Shown piece by piece: positions 1 to 9,564 of a DNA stretch of 64,000 nucleotides. Position 1 is the stretch's first letter, and each line of letters starts with the position of its first letter. The stretch covers positions 3,113,223-3,177,222 of the forward strand of contig NZ_JAINUL010000001.1 of the NCBI RefSeq assembly GCF_020639365.1. Reading direction: 5' to 3'. The stretch is from Streptomyces flavotricini (GTDB taxonomy: Bacteria; Actinomycetota; Actinomycetes; Streptomycetales; Streptomycetaceae). The notes below the pieces were generated by a model. It was not told where the DNA came from and searched no databases. It was given only the letters and a program-made list of their open reading frames with translations. Both the position numbers and the translations under genes were made by a program.

Positions 1-102
1 TCCTACGTCCATTCCGCGGTCGACGACCACTCCCGCCTGGCCTACAGCGAGGTCCTGACCGACGAACGCAAGGAGACCGCCGCCGGCTTCTGGGATGCGC
101 GT
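1..102 (+). pseudogene. IS481-type transposase fragment, internal piece of the DDE core
   Basis: Reading frame 1 gives about 31 residues matching the integrase (rve) core of IS481-family transposases, including the VDDHSRLAYSEVL stretch that contains a catalytic Asp, and then DERKETAAGFW. The similarity stops near base 95-102 and the frame continues into unrelated sequence. The 5' part lies outside the window and the 3' part (second Asp and Glu of the DDE triad) is absent, so this copy cannot be active. No terminal inverted repeat was recognised at the break. Confidence 0.75.
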
Positions 103-418
103 GCCCGACCAGGGCCCCGGGGGCCGCCGCCACGACCGCCGCCCGCATGTCCCGGGGCCCGGCCCAGAGCTCCGGCGCGTCGTCCCGTACGCCGGCCAGC
201 GCGGCGGCGTGGTCCGGCGCGGGCGGGGCGAAGCGGCCGCCCGCGGCCCGGACGTGCTCGCCAGGAGGAGCAGCTCGCGGCGGACGGGGTCGATCAGCGC
301 TCCGGCCTCGACCGAGTCGTCGGAGCGGAGGAACGCCTCGTCCCGGGGAACCCCAGGAGTCGTAGGCGCCCTGGTGGCCGTCGGCGCCCGCGAGGACGTG
401 GAGGGCGGGATGGCCCAT
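103..418 (-). pseudogene. Damaged ORF of unknown function, cut by the transposase remnant
   Basis: An ATG at 418 overlaps the TGA of the upstream DUF1330 gene (TGATG), so translation would be coupled. The frame opens with MGHPALHVLAGADGHQGAYD, then loses coding character. Between about 340 and 265 the neighbouring frame looks coding instead (DEAFLRSDDSVEAGALIDPV), after which the first frame looks coding again (GEHVRAAGGRFAPPAPDH). This fits a pair of compensating small indels. The frame runs without a natural stop into the transposase fragment. I do not recognise the family. It is probably a decayed or truncated gene whose end was lost when the insertion element arrived, though sequencing error at the indels is possible. 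Confidence 0.45.
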
Positions 419-762
419 CACAGACCCGCTTCGGCGCGCAGGGCGGCCGCCGTCTTCGTCGCGTCGTAGCCGGGCGGGACGCCGTCCACCAGGATGACCT
501 CGCCCGGGATGTGGCGGGTGCGCAGCGGGATCAGGGCCTGGTAGGCCGGGGAGGCGTACCAGGCGCGGGCGCGCCCGATGTCCGGGAAGCCCAGGACCAC
601 TACGGTCCCGGGGAAGGGGCCCTCCATGACCTCGACCTGCGCCCCGTGGACGAGGAAGCGGCCCTCGAAGGGGTCCATCGTCGACTGGATCTCCTCGATG
701 TAGCGGAGGATGTCCTCGTTCATGGTCTCGGGGCGTATGTGGGCGATGGCGTACGCGGTCAC
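418..762 (-). CDS. DUF1330 family protein
   Basis: A protein of 114 residues, a usual length for DUF1330, which adopts a small dimeric alpha-beta barrel fold. Family features are visible: an N-terminal YAIAHIRP strand, a central FLVHGAQVEVMEG segment, VVVLGFPDIGRARAWYASPAYQAL, and a C-terminal IPGEVILVDG. The biochemical role of the family is not established. The gene is followed with overlapping stop and start codons by a damaged ORF, suggesting that it once headed a two-gene unit. The next gene in the same orientation, the GlxA-type regulator, ends about 94 bases upstream, so shared transcription is possible. Confidence 0.85.
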   Translation of the reverse strand: MTAYAIAHIRPETMNEDILRYIEEIQSTMDPFEGRFLVHGAQVEVMEGPFPGTVVVLGFPDIGRARAWYASPAYQALIPLRTRHIPGEVILVDGVPPGYDATKTAAALRAEAGL

Positions 763-855
763 GGGTCTGACCTCCGCGGTCTCAAGTGGCGTGCCGGATC
801 GGGCTGTTGATCCGATCCTGCCAAGCCGGGGAGCCGAAGGCCATGACCTGCGGGG

Positions 856-1845
856 TCATGCCTCCACGGGCACCGGGCTCCCGGGCCGGAAGGTCCGGCG
901 GTAGGCGATCGGCGAGATGCCGAGGGCGGCCCGCATGTGCTGGCGCAGCGAGTTGGCGGAGCCGAAGCCCGACCGGTGCGCGACCAGGTCGACCGGCAGG
1001 TCGCTGGACTCCAGCAGCTGGCGGGCGACTTCGAGGCGCTGGACGGTGAGCCACTGCACCGGGGTCATGCCCACCTCGTCGCGGAACCTCCGGGTGAAAG
1101 TGCGCAGGCTCATCCGGGCGTGGGCGGCGAGCTCGGCCAGCGTGACCGGTTCGGAGAGCCGCTCCAGCGCCCAGGCGCGGGTGGCGGTGGTGGTGGCGAC
1201 GGTGGGTTCGGGGACCGGCCGGTCGATGTACTGGGCCTGCCCGCCGTCCCGCCACGGCGGTACGACGCACAGCCGCGCGGCGCGGTTGGCGGCGGCGGTG
1301 CCGTGGTCGGCGCGGATCAGGTAGAGGCACAGGTCGATGCCGGCGGCCACGCCCGCCGAGGTGAGGATGTCGCCGTCGTCGACGAAGAGCACGTCCTCGT
1401 CGAGCCTGACGCGCGGGAAGGACCGCTGGAACTCGGGCGCGTGCTCCCAGTGCGTGGTGGCGGGCCGCCCGTCGAGCAGCCCGGCGGCGGCGAGGACCTC
1501 GGAGCCGGTGCAGATGGACACGATCCGGGTGCCGGGACGGATGGCGGCCAGGGCGTCGGCGAGCTCCGGCGGCAGCGGCTCGCCGCGCAGCAGCCCGGGC
1601 ATGGCGTGGGTGGGCGGGACGATCACGGTGTCGGCGGCCGCGAGGGCCTCGGGGCCGGCGGTGACGCCGATGGTGAAGCCCGCGTCGCTGGTCACGGGCC
1701 GGCCGTCGGCGGTGCAGACGGTGACTTCGTACAGGGCGCTTCCGTCCTCGCCGCGGGCGTTGCCGAACACCCGGGACGGCATTCCGAGCTCGAACGGGGC
1801 GACGCCTTCGAGGGCCAGGACGGCGATTCGATGCAAAACGGGCAT
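856..1845 (-). CDS. GlxA family transcriptional regulator (DJ-1/PfpI plus AraC-type HTH)
   Basis: The protein has 329 residues. Residues about 5-170 form a DJ-1/PfpI-like class I amidotransferase domain, with an intact-looking nucleophile elbow (VSICTGSEVLAAAGLL). Residues about 215-315 form an AraC/XylS-type DNA-binding domain with two helix-turn-helix units (TLAELAAHARMSLRTFTRRF and the FGSANSLRQHMRAALG region). Members usually act as cytoplasmic transcription factors; the ligand of this one is unknown. It is divergent from the oxidoreductase gene starting at 1968, and a perfect palindrome lies between them, so that gene is its most likely target. The ATG at 1845 begins the conserved MPVLHRIAVLALEGV stretch. 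Confidence 0.9.
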   Translation of the reverse strand: MPVLHRIAVLALEGVAPFELGMPSRVFGNARGEDGSALYEVTVCTADGRPVTSDAGFTIGVTAGPEALAAADTVIVPPTHAMPGLLRGEPLPPELADALAAIRPGTRIVSICTGSEVLAAAGLLDGRPATTHWEHAPEFQRSFPRVRLDEDVLFVDDGDILTSAGVAAGIDLCLYLIRADHGTAAANRAARLCVVPPWRDGGQAQYIDRPVPEPTVATTTATRAWALERLSEPVTLAELAAHARMSLRTFTRRFRDEVGMTPVQWLTVQRLEVARQLLESSDLPVDLVAHRSGFGSANSLRQHMRAALGISPIAYRRTFRPGSPVPVEA

Positions 1846-1865
1846 GGCCAGATCCTGTCACATAG

Positions 1866-1879
1866 TGGCCGTACGGCCA
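1866..1879. promoter_or_regulatory. 14-bp perfect palindrome, candidate operator
   Basis: TGGCCGTACGGCCA is a perfect inverted repeat in the 122-base gap between the divergent GlxA-type regulator and the oxidoreductase gene. It lies 21-34 bases upstream of the regulator start. The position suits autoregulation plus control of the divergent gene. Function is inferred from position and symmetry only. Confidence 0.5.
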
Positions 1880-1967
1880 ACACCACGCGGGGACGGATCC
1901 GGCCAGGCTGAAGACACCGGCCGGGGAAACCGGCACGGAACACCCGAGCACCACCAAGGAGACAGTC

Positions 1968-2891
1968 ATGCGCGCGGTCGTCGTGAGCCAGTGGGGCGGA
2001 CCCGAGGTCCTCACCGAGGTAGAGACGGAGCGGCCCGAGCCGGGCCTGAACGAGATCCTCGTACGGGTCCACGCGGCCGGCGTGAACCCGGTGGACTGGA
2101 AGACCCGGGCCAGCGGCGGCCTGATCAGCTGGGGCGAGGTCCCGATGGTCGGCTGGGACGTCTCGGGCACCGTCGAGGCGGTCGGCCCGGGCGTGACCCT
2201 GTACCGCGCGGGCGACGAGGTGTTCGGCATGCCGAACTTCCCGCGCCAGGCGGGCGGCTACGCCGAGTACGTGGTCGCCCCGGCCCGGCACTTCGCCCGC
2301 AAGCCGGCATCCCTGGACCACGTGCAGGCGGCGGCCCTGCCGCTGGCGGCGCTGACCGCCTGGCAGGCCCTGGTGGACACGGCCGGGGTCACGGCCGGGC
2401 AGCGGGTGCTGATCCACGCGGCGGCCGGCGGGGTCGGCCACCTGGCGGTGCAGATCGCCAAGGCCCGCGGCGCGTACGTGATCGGCACGGCCAGCGCGGC
2501 CAAGCACGGGCTGCTGCGCGATCTGGGCGCCGACGAGGTGCTCGACTACCGCACCACGGACTTCGAGGACGCCGTCTCCGAGGTGGACGTCGTGATCGAC
2601 GCGGTGGGCGGGGACTACGGGCAGCGCTCGCTGAAGGTCCTGAAGCCCGGCGGGCACCTGATCACCCTGCCCGGCCCGGACGGGCTCCCGGCCGACCCGC
2701 AGGGCGTGCACGCCTCCTGGGTCCTGGTGGAGCCGGACCTCAAGGGGCTGGAGGAGATCGCGGCGCTGGCCGACCGGGGCCGGCTGCGCCCGCTGGTCGA
2801 CACGGTCCTGCCGCTGGGGCAGGCCGCGAAGGCCCACGAGATCGGCGAGCTCGGCCGCACCACCGGCAAGATCGTCCTCACGGTGGTCTGA
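1968..2891 (+). CDS. NADP-dependent quinone oxidoreductase-like protein (MDR superfamily)
   Basis: The protein has 307 residues, typical of zinc-independent medium-chain dehydrogenase/reductases. The N-terminal GroES-like half (about 1-120) contains VRVHAAGVNPVDWKTR. The Rossmann half contains the cofactor loop HAAAGGVGHLAVQIAKARGA and DEVLDYRTTDF. Such enzymes reduce quinones or enoyl/enone substrates using NADPH in the cytoplasm; this substrate cannot be predicted. A good Shine-Dalgarno (AAGGAG) precedes the ATG. The divergent GlxA-type gene is a likely regulator. Confidence 0.9.
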   Translation: MRAVVVSQWGGPEVLTEVETERPEPGLNEILVRVHAAGVNPVDWKTRASGGLISWGEVPMVGWDVSGTVEAVGPGVTLYRAGDEVFGMPNFPRQAGGYAEYVVAPARHFARKPASLDHVQAAALPLAALTAWQALVDTAGVTAGQRVLIHAAAGGVGHLAVQIAKARGAYVIGTASAAKHGLLRDLGADEVLDYRTTDFEDAVSEVDVVIDAVGGDYGQRSLKVLKPGGHLITLPGPDGLPADPQGVHASWVLVEPDLKGLEEIAALADRGRLRPLVDTVLPLGQAAKAHEIGELGRTTGKIVLTVV

Positions 2892-2905
2892 GGCCCGGGG
2901 CCGGG

Positions 2906-2930
2906 GCCGGGCGCGTCCCGCGCGCCCGGC
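2906..2930. terminator. Hairpin between convergent genes
   Basis: Perfect 10-bp stem (GCCGGGCGCG / CGCGCCCGGC) with a 5-base loop. It lies 15 bases after the oxidoreductase stop and 23 bases from the stop of the convergent CAP-domain gene, so it could serve both. There is no U-tract, which is usual in Streptomyces. Confidence 0.5.
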
Positions 2931-2952
2931 GGACCGGCCGACGCGGGTGGCC

Positions 2953-3441
2953 TCACATGGGCCTGGCGAACATCTGGACGGCGCGGTCGCCCGAGACTCC
3001 GACGCCCGTCTCGGTGAAGTTGCAGTTCAGCATGGCTCCCTTGTGGGGTGCGCTGTTCAGCCAGCCGTCGACGTGCCCCTTGGAGTCGGGGAATCCCGAG
3101 GAGACGTTCTCGCCCCAGGCGCTCCACTTGTAGCCGACCTTGGCGAGCCGTGCCTCCTCGTTGGAGCCGTCGGACCCGGTGTGTCCGTTGAGGTTGTTCT
3201 TGGCCATGTCCTCGGCGTGGCCCTGCGCGGCCTGGGTGAGCTGCGGGTTCACGGTCAGCGGGGAGCATCCGGCCTTGGCCCGCTCCGCGTTGACCAGCGA
3301 AACGATCTCACCGGCGTTCGAGTCCCGCACGGTGTCGGGCACGGCCGCGGCGGCCACTCCGGCGGCGGCCCCGGTGAACAGCAGCGGGGCCGCGCAGGCG
3401 GCCACCGCCAGACGGCGGACGCGATGGGTTCTGGTGCTCAT
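2953..3441 (-). CDS. Secreted CAP (SCP/PR-1) domain protein
   Basis: The protein has 162 residues with a signal peptide (MSTRTHRVRR, then a hydrophobic Ala-rich stretch to about residue 33). Residues about 42-162 form a bacterial CAP domain: IVSLVNAERAKAGCSPL, the histidine-bearing GHAEDMAKNN, NGHTGSDGSN, WSAWGENV and HVDGWLNSAPHKGAMLN. The start is set by the signal peptide and a GGGGA-type ribosome site. The protein should be released outside the cell. Bacterial CAP proteins lack one agreed biochemical activity, so none is claimed here. It precedes no obvious operon partner; mnmA ends 110 bases upstream. Confidence 0.9.
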   Translation of the reverse strand: MSTRTHRVRRLAVAACAAPLLFTGAAAGVAAAAVPDTVRDSNAGEIVSLVNAERAKAGCSPLTVNPQLTQAAQGHAEDMAKNNLNGHTGSDGSNEEARLAKVGYKWSAWGENVSSGFPDSKGHVDGWLNSAPHKGAMLNCNFTETGVGVSGDRAVQMFARPM

Positions 3442-3551
3442 GTGGTGTCCCCTTGGCGGTACGGCCCGGAGGTTCCTGCACCCTCCCGCCCCCGGGACCC
3501 CCCGTTCCGAGTCTGGGCGCGCCGCCCCGATCCCGCACCCGGGGCGGGACC

Positions 3552-4688
3552 TCACACGGACGCGGCCGCGGCCCGGGTCGTCGTCGCGATGGTGGCGGAG
3601 CCGACCACGCGCGTGCCGTCGTACAGCACGATCGCCTGGCCCGGGGCCACACCGCGGACCGGCTCCGTGAAACGGACCCGCAGCTCGCCGTCCACGACCT
3701 CGGCGAAGACCTCGGTCTCGCCGCCGTGGGCGCGCAGCTGCGCGGTGTAGGTGCCGGGGGCGGCGGCCGTGGAGCCGCACCAGCGGGGGCGGATCGCGGT
3801 CAGGGCGCTGACGTCGAGGGCCTCGACGGGGCCGACGGTGACGGTGTTGTTCACCGGGGAGATGTCGAGGACGTAGCGCGGCTTGCCGTCGGGGGCGGGG
3901 TGGCCGATGCGCAGGCCCTTGCGCTGGCCGATGGTGAAGCCGAACGCGCCGTCGTGGGTGCCGACCTTCTCGCCGGTGGCCCCGTCGACGATGTCGCCCT
4001 CCGCCTTGCCCAGGCGGCTCGCGAGGAAGCCCTGGGTGTCGCCGTCGGCGATGAAGCAGATGTCGTGGCTGTCGGGCTTCTTCGCGACGGCCAGCCCCCG
4101 CTCCTCGGCCTCGGCGCGGATCTCTTCCTTGGTGGTGAGGGTGTCGCCGAGCGGGAACAACGCGTGGGCGAGCTGCTTCTCGTCGAGGACGCCGAGGACG
4201 TACGACTGGTCCTTCGCCATGTCCGAGGCGCGGTGCAGCTCGCGCGAGCCGTCCTCGTTGAGGACGACGGTGGCGTAGTGGCCGGTGCACACGGCGTCGA
4301 AGCCGAGGGCCAGGGCCTTGTCGAGCAGGGCCGCGAACTTGATCTTCTCGTTGCAGCGCAGGCAGGGGTTCGGGGTGCGCCCGGCCTCGTACTCGGAGAT
4401 GAAGTCCTCCACGACGTCCTCGCGGAACCGCTCGGCGAGGTCCCACACGTAGAACGGGATGCCGATGACGTCGGCGGCGCGGCGGGCGTCGCGGGAGTCC
4501 TCGATGGTGCAGCAGCCGCGGGCACCGGTCCGGAAGGACTGCGGGTTCGCGGACAGCGCGAGGTGGACGCCGGTCACGTCGTGCCCGGCTTCGACGGCGC
4601 GGGCGGCGGCGACGGCGGAGTCCACGCCGCCGGACATGGCGGCCAGGACGCGAAGGGGGCGGGGGGCGCGCGGCAGGTTCTCAGTCAT
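3552..4688 (-). CDS. mnmA: tRNA-specific 2-thiouridylase MnmA
   Basis: A 378-residue cytoplasmic enzyme that adenylates and then thiolates U34 of tRNAs for Lys, Glu and Gln. The PP-loop SGGVDS lies at residues 19-24. The two catalytic cysteines are C109 in NPCLRCN and C211 in [15 protein letters not shown] and the C-terminal beta-barrel portion (RPRWCG) are also present, so it appears intact. Sulfur normally comes from a cysteine desulfurase, and one is encoded just upstream in transcription order (5438-6601, same strand), separated here by a convergent amidase gene. The ATG at 4688 is preferred over the internal ATG at residue 18 because the latter would remove the strand before the PP-loop. 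Confidence 0.95.
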   Translation of the reverse strand: MTENLPRAPRPLRVLAAMSGGVDSAVAAARAVEAGHDVTGVHLALSANPQSFRTGARGCCTIEDSRDARRAADVIGIPFYVWDLAERFREDVVEDFISEYEAGRTPNPCLRCNEKIKFAALLDKALALGFDAVCTGHYATVVLNEDGSRELHRASDMAKDQSYVLGVLDEKQLAHALFPLGDTLTTKEEIRAEAEERGLAVAKKPDSHDICFIADGDTQGFLASRLGKAEGDIVDGATGEKVGTHDGAFGFTIGQRKGLRIGHPAPDGKPRYVLDISPVNNTVTVGPVEALDVSALTAIRPRWCGSTAAAPGTYTAQLRAHGGETEVFAEVVDGELRVRFTEPVRGVAPGQAIVLYDGTRVVGSATIATTTRAAAASV

Positions 4689-4757
4689 AGCACCGTCCAG
4701 AGTACGGGGGAACCGGCCGGGGTCACAGCGCGTTATCACGGGCAGGGGGTGGATCAC

Positions 4758-5441
4758 ATGGGGAGCAAGGTCGATGCCGCGCCGAAGGCGGGGCCGCGCA
4801 GGACCCGCCGGGCGGTGCTGTTCGGGGGGCTGGGGGTCTTCGCGGCGGCGGCGATCGCCGGACAGGACGAGCTGCGGCGCGCCTGGTGGCTGCTGCCGGG
4901 CGTGGGCAAGCCCCGCAAGGAGGGCGAGGTGGACCACGCGGGCGCGGGCTGGACCTCGGCCTCGCCGGCGAACTGGCGGATGGCGGACCGGCCCGAGGAC
5001 TACCGGGTCGACCGGATTGTCGTGCACGTCACGCAGGGCGGCTTCGCGTCCTCGGTGGACGCCTTCAAGAGCCCGTTCCACCAGGCGTCGGCGCACTACA
5101 TAGTCGGCCAGGACGGCCGCGTGGAGCAGATGGTGCGCGAGATGGACGTCGCCTTCCACTCGGGCAACCGCGCGATGAACGAGCGCAGCGTGGGCATCGA
5201 GCACGAGGGCTTCGTCGATCGTCCGCAGGACTTCACGGAGGCGATGTACGCGGCCTCCGCCCGCCTCGCCGCCGACGTCTGCCGCAGGTACGGCATACCC
5301 GTGGACCGTTCACACATACTGGCCCACTCCGAGGTCCGGGGCACCGACCACACGGACCCGGGCCCCCACTGGGACTGGGACCGGTACCTGGTCCTGGTCC
5401 ACTCGGAGCTCGCGGCGGGCGGGGCGACCCAGGCCCCCTAG
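4758..5441 (+). CDS. N-acetylmuramoyl-L-alanine amidase (amidase_2/PGRP fold), exported
   Basis: The protein has 227 residues. The N-terminus has a twin-arginine-like segment ([20 protein letters not shown]), suggesting Tat export or membrane anchoring. Residues about 75-215 form a zinc amidase_2 domain, with [34 protein letters not shown] and [14 protein letters not shown] supplying the metal-site histidines. It should cleave the bond between MurNAc and L-Ala in peptidoglycan outside the membrane. A GGGGG motif precedes the ATG at 4758; an in-frame GTG at 4749 is an alternative. Its TAG overlaps the TAG of the convergent desulfurase gene within a shared CTAG, so the two transcripts overlap. 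Confidence 0.9.
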   Translation: MGSKVDAAPKAGPRRTRRAVLFGGLGVFAAAAIAGQDELRRAWWLLPGVGKPRKEGEVDHAGAGWTSASPANWRMADRPEDYRVDRIVVHVTQGGFASSVDAFKSPFHQASAHYIVGQDGRVEQMVREMDVAFHSGNRAMNERSVGIEHEGFVDRPQDFTEAMYAASARLAADVCRRYGIPVDRSHILAHSEVRGTDHTDPGPHWDWDRYLVLVHSELAAGGATQAP

Positions 5442-6601
5442 CTGAGGCCTGCCGTCCGGGCTCGTTCGACGGCCGGGCCGATGGCCGCGGCCACGGCGGC
5501 GACGTCCTCCTTGGTGGAGGTGTGGCCGAGGGAGAAGCGCAGGGTGCCGCGGGCCAGCTGCGGGTCGGTCCCGGTGGCCAGCAGGACGTGGCTGGGCTGG
5601 GCCACGCCGGCTGTGCAGGCGGAGCCGGTGGAGCACTCGATGCCTTGGGCGTCCAGCAGGAGCAGCAGCGAGTCCCCCTCGCAGCCGGGGAAGCTGAAGT
5701 GCGCGTTGGCCGGGAGCCGGTCGTCGGGGTCCCCGCCGAGGACGGCGTCGGGCACCGCGCGGAGCACGGCGGCGACCAGTTCGTCGCGCAGCGCGCCGAT
5801 CTCGGCGGCGAACCGCTCGCGCCGTTCGGCGGCGATCACGGCGGCCACCGCGAAGGCGGCGATGGCGGGCACGTCGAGGGTCCCGGAGCGCACGTGCCGC
5901 TCCTGGCCGCCGCCGTGCAGGACGGGTACGGGGGTCTGGTCGCGGCCGAGCAGCAGCGCGCCGATGCCGTACGGGCCGCCGATCTTGTGGCCGCTGACGG
6001 CCATCGCGGCGAGGCCGCTGTCCCCGAAGCGGACGTCGAGCTGTCCGACGGCCTGGACGGCGTCGGAGTGCAGGGGGACGCCGAACTCGCGGGCGACCGC
6101 CGCCAGTTCACGGACCGGCATGACGGTGCCGATCTCGTTGTTGGCCCACATGACGGTGGCCAGGGCCACGTCGTCGGGGTTGCGCGCGATGGCCTCGCGC
6201 AGGTCCTCGGGGTGCACGCGGCCGTAGCGGTCGACGGGCAGGTACTCGACGTCGGCACCCTCGTGCTCGCCGAGCCAGTGCACGGCGTCGAGGACGGCGT
6301 GGTGCTCGACGGGGCCGGCGAGCACCCGGGTCCGGGCGGGGTCGGCGTCGCGGCGGGCCCAGTAGAGGCCCTTGACGGCGAGGTTGTCGGCCTCGGTGCC
6401 GCCCGCGGTGAACACCACCTCGCTCGGGCGGGCGCCGAGTGCCTCGGCGAGGGCCTCGCGGGCCTCCTCGACGGTACGGCGGGCGCGGCGGCCGGCGGCG
6501 TGGAGGGAGGAGGCGTTGCCCGTGGCGGCGAACTGCGCGGTCATCGCCGCAGCGGCCTCCGGGAGCATCGGGGTGGTGGCGGCGTGGTCGAGGTAGGCCA
6601 T
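5438..6601 (-). CDS. Cysteine desulfurase (IscS/NifS type)
   Basis: A 387-residue PLP enzyme that converts cysteine to alanine and an enzyme persulfide. The cofactor lysine is K206 in [10 protein letters not shown] and the sulfur-accepting cysteine is C329 in [19 protein letters not shown] and [10 protein letters not shown] motifs are also present. The gene lies upstream of mnmA on the same strand but is separated from it by an opposite-strand amidase gene, with which it shares a 4-base CTAG at the stop codons. Its likely role is to supply sulfur for tRNA 2-thiouridine, and possibly for other acceptors. No Fe-S scaffold gene is adjacent. Confidence 0.93.
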   Translation of the reverse strand: MAYLDHAATTPMLPEAAAAMTAQFAATGNASSLHAAGRRARRTVEEAREALAEALGARPSEVVFTAGGTEADNLAVKGLYWARRDADPARTRVLAGPVEHHAVLDAVHWLGEHEGADVEYLPVDRYGRVHPEDLREAIARNPDDVALATVMWANNEIGTVMPVRELAAVAREFGVPLHSDAVQAVGQLDVRFGDSGLAAMAVSGHKIGGPYGIGALLLGRDQTPVPVLHGGGQERHVRSGTLDVPAIAAFAVAAVIAAERRERFAAEIGALRDELVAAVLRAVPDAVLGGDPDDRLPANAHFSFPGCEGDSLLLLLDAQGIECSTGSACTAGVAQPSHVLLATGTDPQLARGTLRFSLGHTSTKEDVAAVAAAIGPAVERARTAGLS

Positions 6602-6636
6602 GATCCCCTGATTCTACGAGTCCCCTCCCGGGCCCC

Positions 6637-6662
6637 GGACCCCCCGGTGCGACGGGGGGTCC
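6637..6662 (-). terminator. Hairpin downstream of the thioesterase gene
   Basis: A 9-bp stem (GGACCCCCC / GGGGGGTCC) with an 8-base loop, 44 bases past the stop at 6706 and before the desulfurase start. Confidence 0.5.
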
Positions 6663-6705
6663 GCGGCGGCGTGGTCCGGGGGCTCGCGGCGGCCGGGACC
6701 CCCGG

Positions 6706-7557
6706 TCAGCGCGGGGCGCGGGCCAGTTGGCGGGACTGGGCGACCAGGTGGTCCGTGGAGTCCCAGACCTCGGCGTCCTCCTCCAGGAAACCGCTGGCCA
6801 GGTTCCGCGTGGTGATGGAGATCCGCAGCGGGCCCGGGGCCGGGCGGCGGCGGACGTGCGCGGTGAGCTCGATGGTCGGGCTCCAGCCCATCAGGCCCAG
6901 GTCGAAGCAGGTCGGCGGCAGTGCGTCCACCGCGAGCAGCATCGACATCGGATCGGCGTCGCGGCCGTCGGCCAGCTCGAACCAGGCCCGCATCTCTCCC
7001 TTCCCGGAGGGCGCGCCGACGGCCCAGCCCGCCGTCGCCGGGTCCAGCCGCAGCCGGAGCCGGTCGACGATCGCGTTGCTGCCGGGGATCGGGGCCGGGC
7101 CGGCCTCCGGGCCGAGGCAGTCCTCGTACGCCGGGAACCGCGGCGGGACCGCGGTGGTGCGCACGTCGTCCGGGAGGGAGGCGAGGTCGCCGTACGAGGC
7201 GACGACCCGGATCCGCTCGACCTCGGCGCCGCTCTCGTCGAACTGGAAGAGGGAGGCCTGGCCGGTGGAGAGAGTGCGCCCGATCCGGACGACCTCGGTG
7301 CGGATCACGGCGGGACCGGGCACCGACGAGGTCAGGTAGTGGGCGGAGACGGTGAAGGGGTCCGGGTGCGGCAGGGCCGCCGACAGGGCCCGGCCGACCA
7401 GGGCCAGCAGGTAGCCGCCGTTCACGGCGGTGATGATCGTCCACCCGGCGGAGAGCTCCGCGTCGTACACGCCGGGCTCGTCCGCGCGCGCGGTGACGGT
7501 GGTGTCCCGGTCGAATTCGCTGTCGCCGATGGAGGCCTGGGCTGCTGCGTATGCCAT
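6706..7557 (-). CDS. TesB-like acyl-CoA thioesterase family protein
   Basis: The protein has 283 residues, the length of double-hotdog thioesterases. Recognisable parts are an N-terminal hotdog beginning GWTIITAVNGGYLLALVGRA with HYLTSSVPGPAVIRTEVVR, and a C-terminal hotdog with DPMSMLLAVDALPPTCFDLG and a PTIELTAHVRRRP strand. It should hydrolyse acyl-CoA thioesters in the cytoplasm; chain-length preference is unknown. The ATG at 7557 was chosen because conserved sequence starts soon after it and the upstream extension looks non-coding. Confidence 0.82.
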   Translation of the reverse strand: MAYAAAQASIGDSEFDRDTTVTARADEPGVYDAELSAGWTIITAVNGGYLLALVGRALSAALPHPDPFTVSAHYLTSSVPGPAVIRTEVVRIGRTLSTGQASLFQFDESGAEVERIRVVASYGDLASLPDDVRTTAVPPRFPAYEDCLGPEAGPAPIPGSNAIVDRLRLRLDPATAGWAVGAPSGKGEMRAWFELADGRDADPMSMLLAVDALPPTCFDLGLMGWSPTIELTAHVRRRPAPGPLRISITTRNLASGFLEEDAEVWDSTDHLVAQSRQLARAPR

Positions 7558-7615
7558 GGTTTCGAGCCTACAACGGGAGGCTACTAAGCGGTAGCTTTCC
7601 TTTGCTACATGCAGG

Positions 7616-8272
7616 TTACGGCTCTTCGGCCACCGAGGATCGGCGGTTCCAGGCCAGCGGGGCGCGCCAGTGGTACCGCATCGCGAGGAGCCGGAGCACG
7701 AACGTGGTGATGATCGCCGCACCGGTGGTGACGCCGTTGAGGCTGTCGAAGGCGATCGACAGGGCCACCATCGCGGCGCCGACGATGGCGGGGACGGCGT
7801 ACATCTCGCGGTCGCGCAGCAGCGACGGGACCTCGTTGGCCAGTACGTCGCGCAGGACGCCGCCGCCGACGGCCGTGGCCACGCCGAGCGCGGCGGAGGC
7901 GGTGAGTCCGAGGCCGTACTCGTAGGCCTTGGTCGTGCCCGTGACGCAGAACAGGCCCAGGCCGGCGGCGTCGAACACGTTGATGGCGCGGTTGATCCGC
8001 TGCACCTCGGGGTGGAGGAAGTACACGATGACCGCAGCGACCAGCGGGGTCACGAAGAAGCTGAGCTCGCCGAAGGCGGCGGGCGGGACGGCGCCGATGA
8101 CGAGGTCGCGGAAGAGGCCGCCGCCGAGGGCGGTGACCAGCGCGAGCACGCAGATGCCGAAGACGTCGAAGTTCTTGCGTACGGCGAGCAGCGCGCCCGC
8201 GGTGGCGAAGACGAAGATGCCGGCGAGGTCCAGGGCATGCTGGATCCCGGGCGGGAAGAGATCGTGGAGCAC
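7616..8272 (-). CDS. TRIC-type cation channel / UPF0126 membrane protein
   Basis: The protein has 218 residues with about seven membrane segments and the duplicated architecture of prokaryotic TRIC channels. Two related repeats carry GGGLFRDLVIG and GGGVLRDVLANEVP. Structural work on bacterial homologues shows monovalent cation channels in the inner membrane; the physiological role here is unknown. The start is a GTG at 8272, giving MLHDLFPPGIQHALDLAGIF as is usual for actinobacterial members. It is followed 58 bases later by the thioesterase gene on the same strand. Confidence 0.88.
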   Translation of the reverse strand: MLHDLFPPGIQHALDLAGIFVFATAGALLAVRKNFDVFGICVLALVTALGGGLFRDLVIGAVPPAAFGELSFFVTPLVAAVIVYFLHPEVQRINRAINVFDAAGLGLFCVTGTTKAYEYGLGLTASAALGVATAVGGGVLRDVLANEVPSLLRDREMYAVPAIVGAAMVALSIAFDSLNGVTTGAAIITTFVLRLLAMRYHWRAPLAWNRRSSVAEEP

Positions 8273-8423
8273 CGCCCCATTGTGCCGTTCGCCCGGCCGG
8301 CGGTCGGACGGGTACGGTCCGCCGCCCCGGGCGGAGGCGGGGCCCGGGACTCCGCGGGCATCGGCCGGAGGCCGCGGGCCGGGCACGGGGGCTCGCGGCC
8401 CCGCCGCGACGGGCCGACGGCAT

Positions 8424-8460
8424 GCCCGTGTCCCGGGGCTCCGGGCCCCGGGACACGGGC
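8424..8460 (-). terminator. Strong hairpin ending the peptide ABC operon
   Basis: A perfect 16-bp stem (GCCCGTGTCCCGGGGC and its complement) with a 5-base loop, just 16 bases after the stop of the last ABC gene. A U-tract is absent. Confidence 0.7.
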
Positions 8461-8475
8461 GGGCGACGGCGCGGG

Positions 8476-9560
<1,085 letters not shown>

Positions 9561-9564
<4 letters not shown>

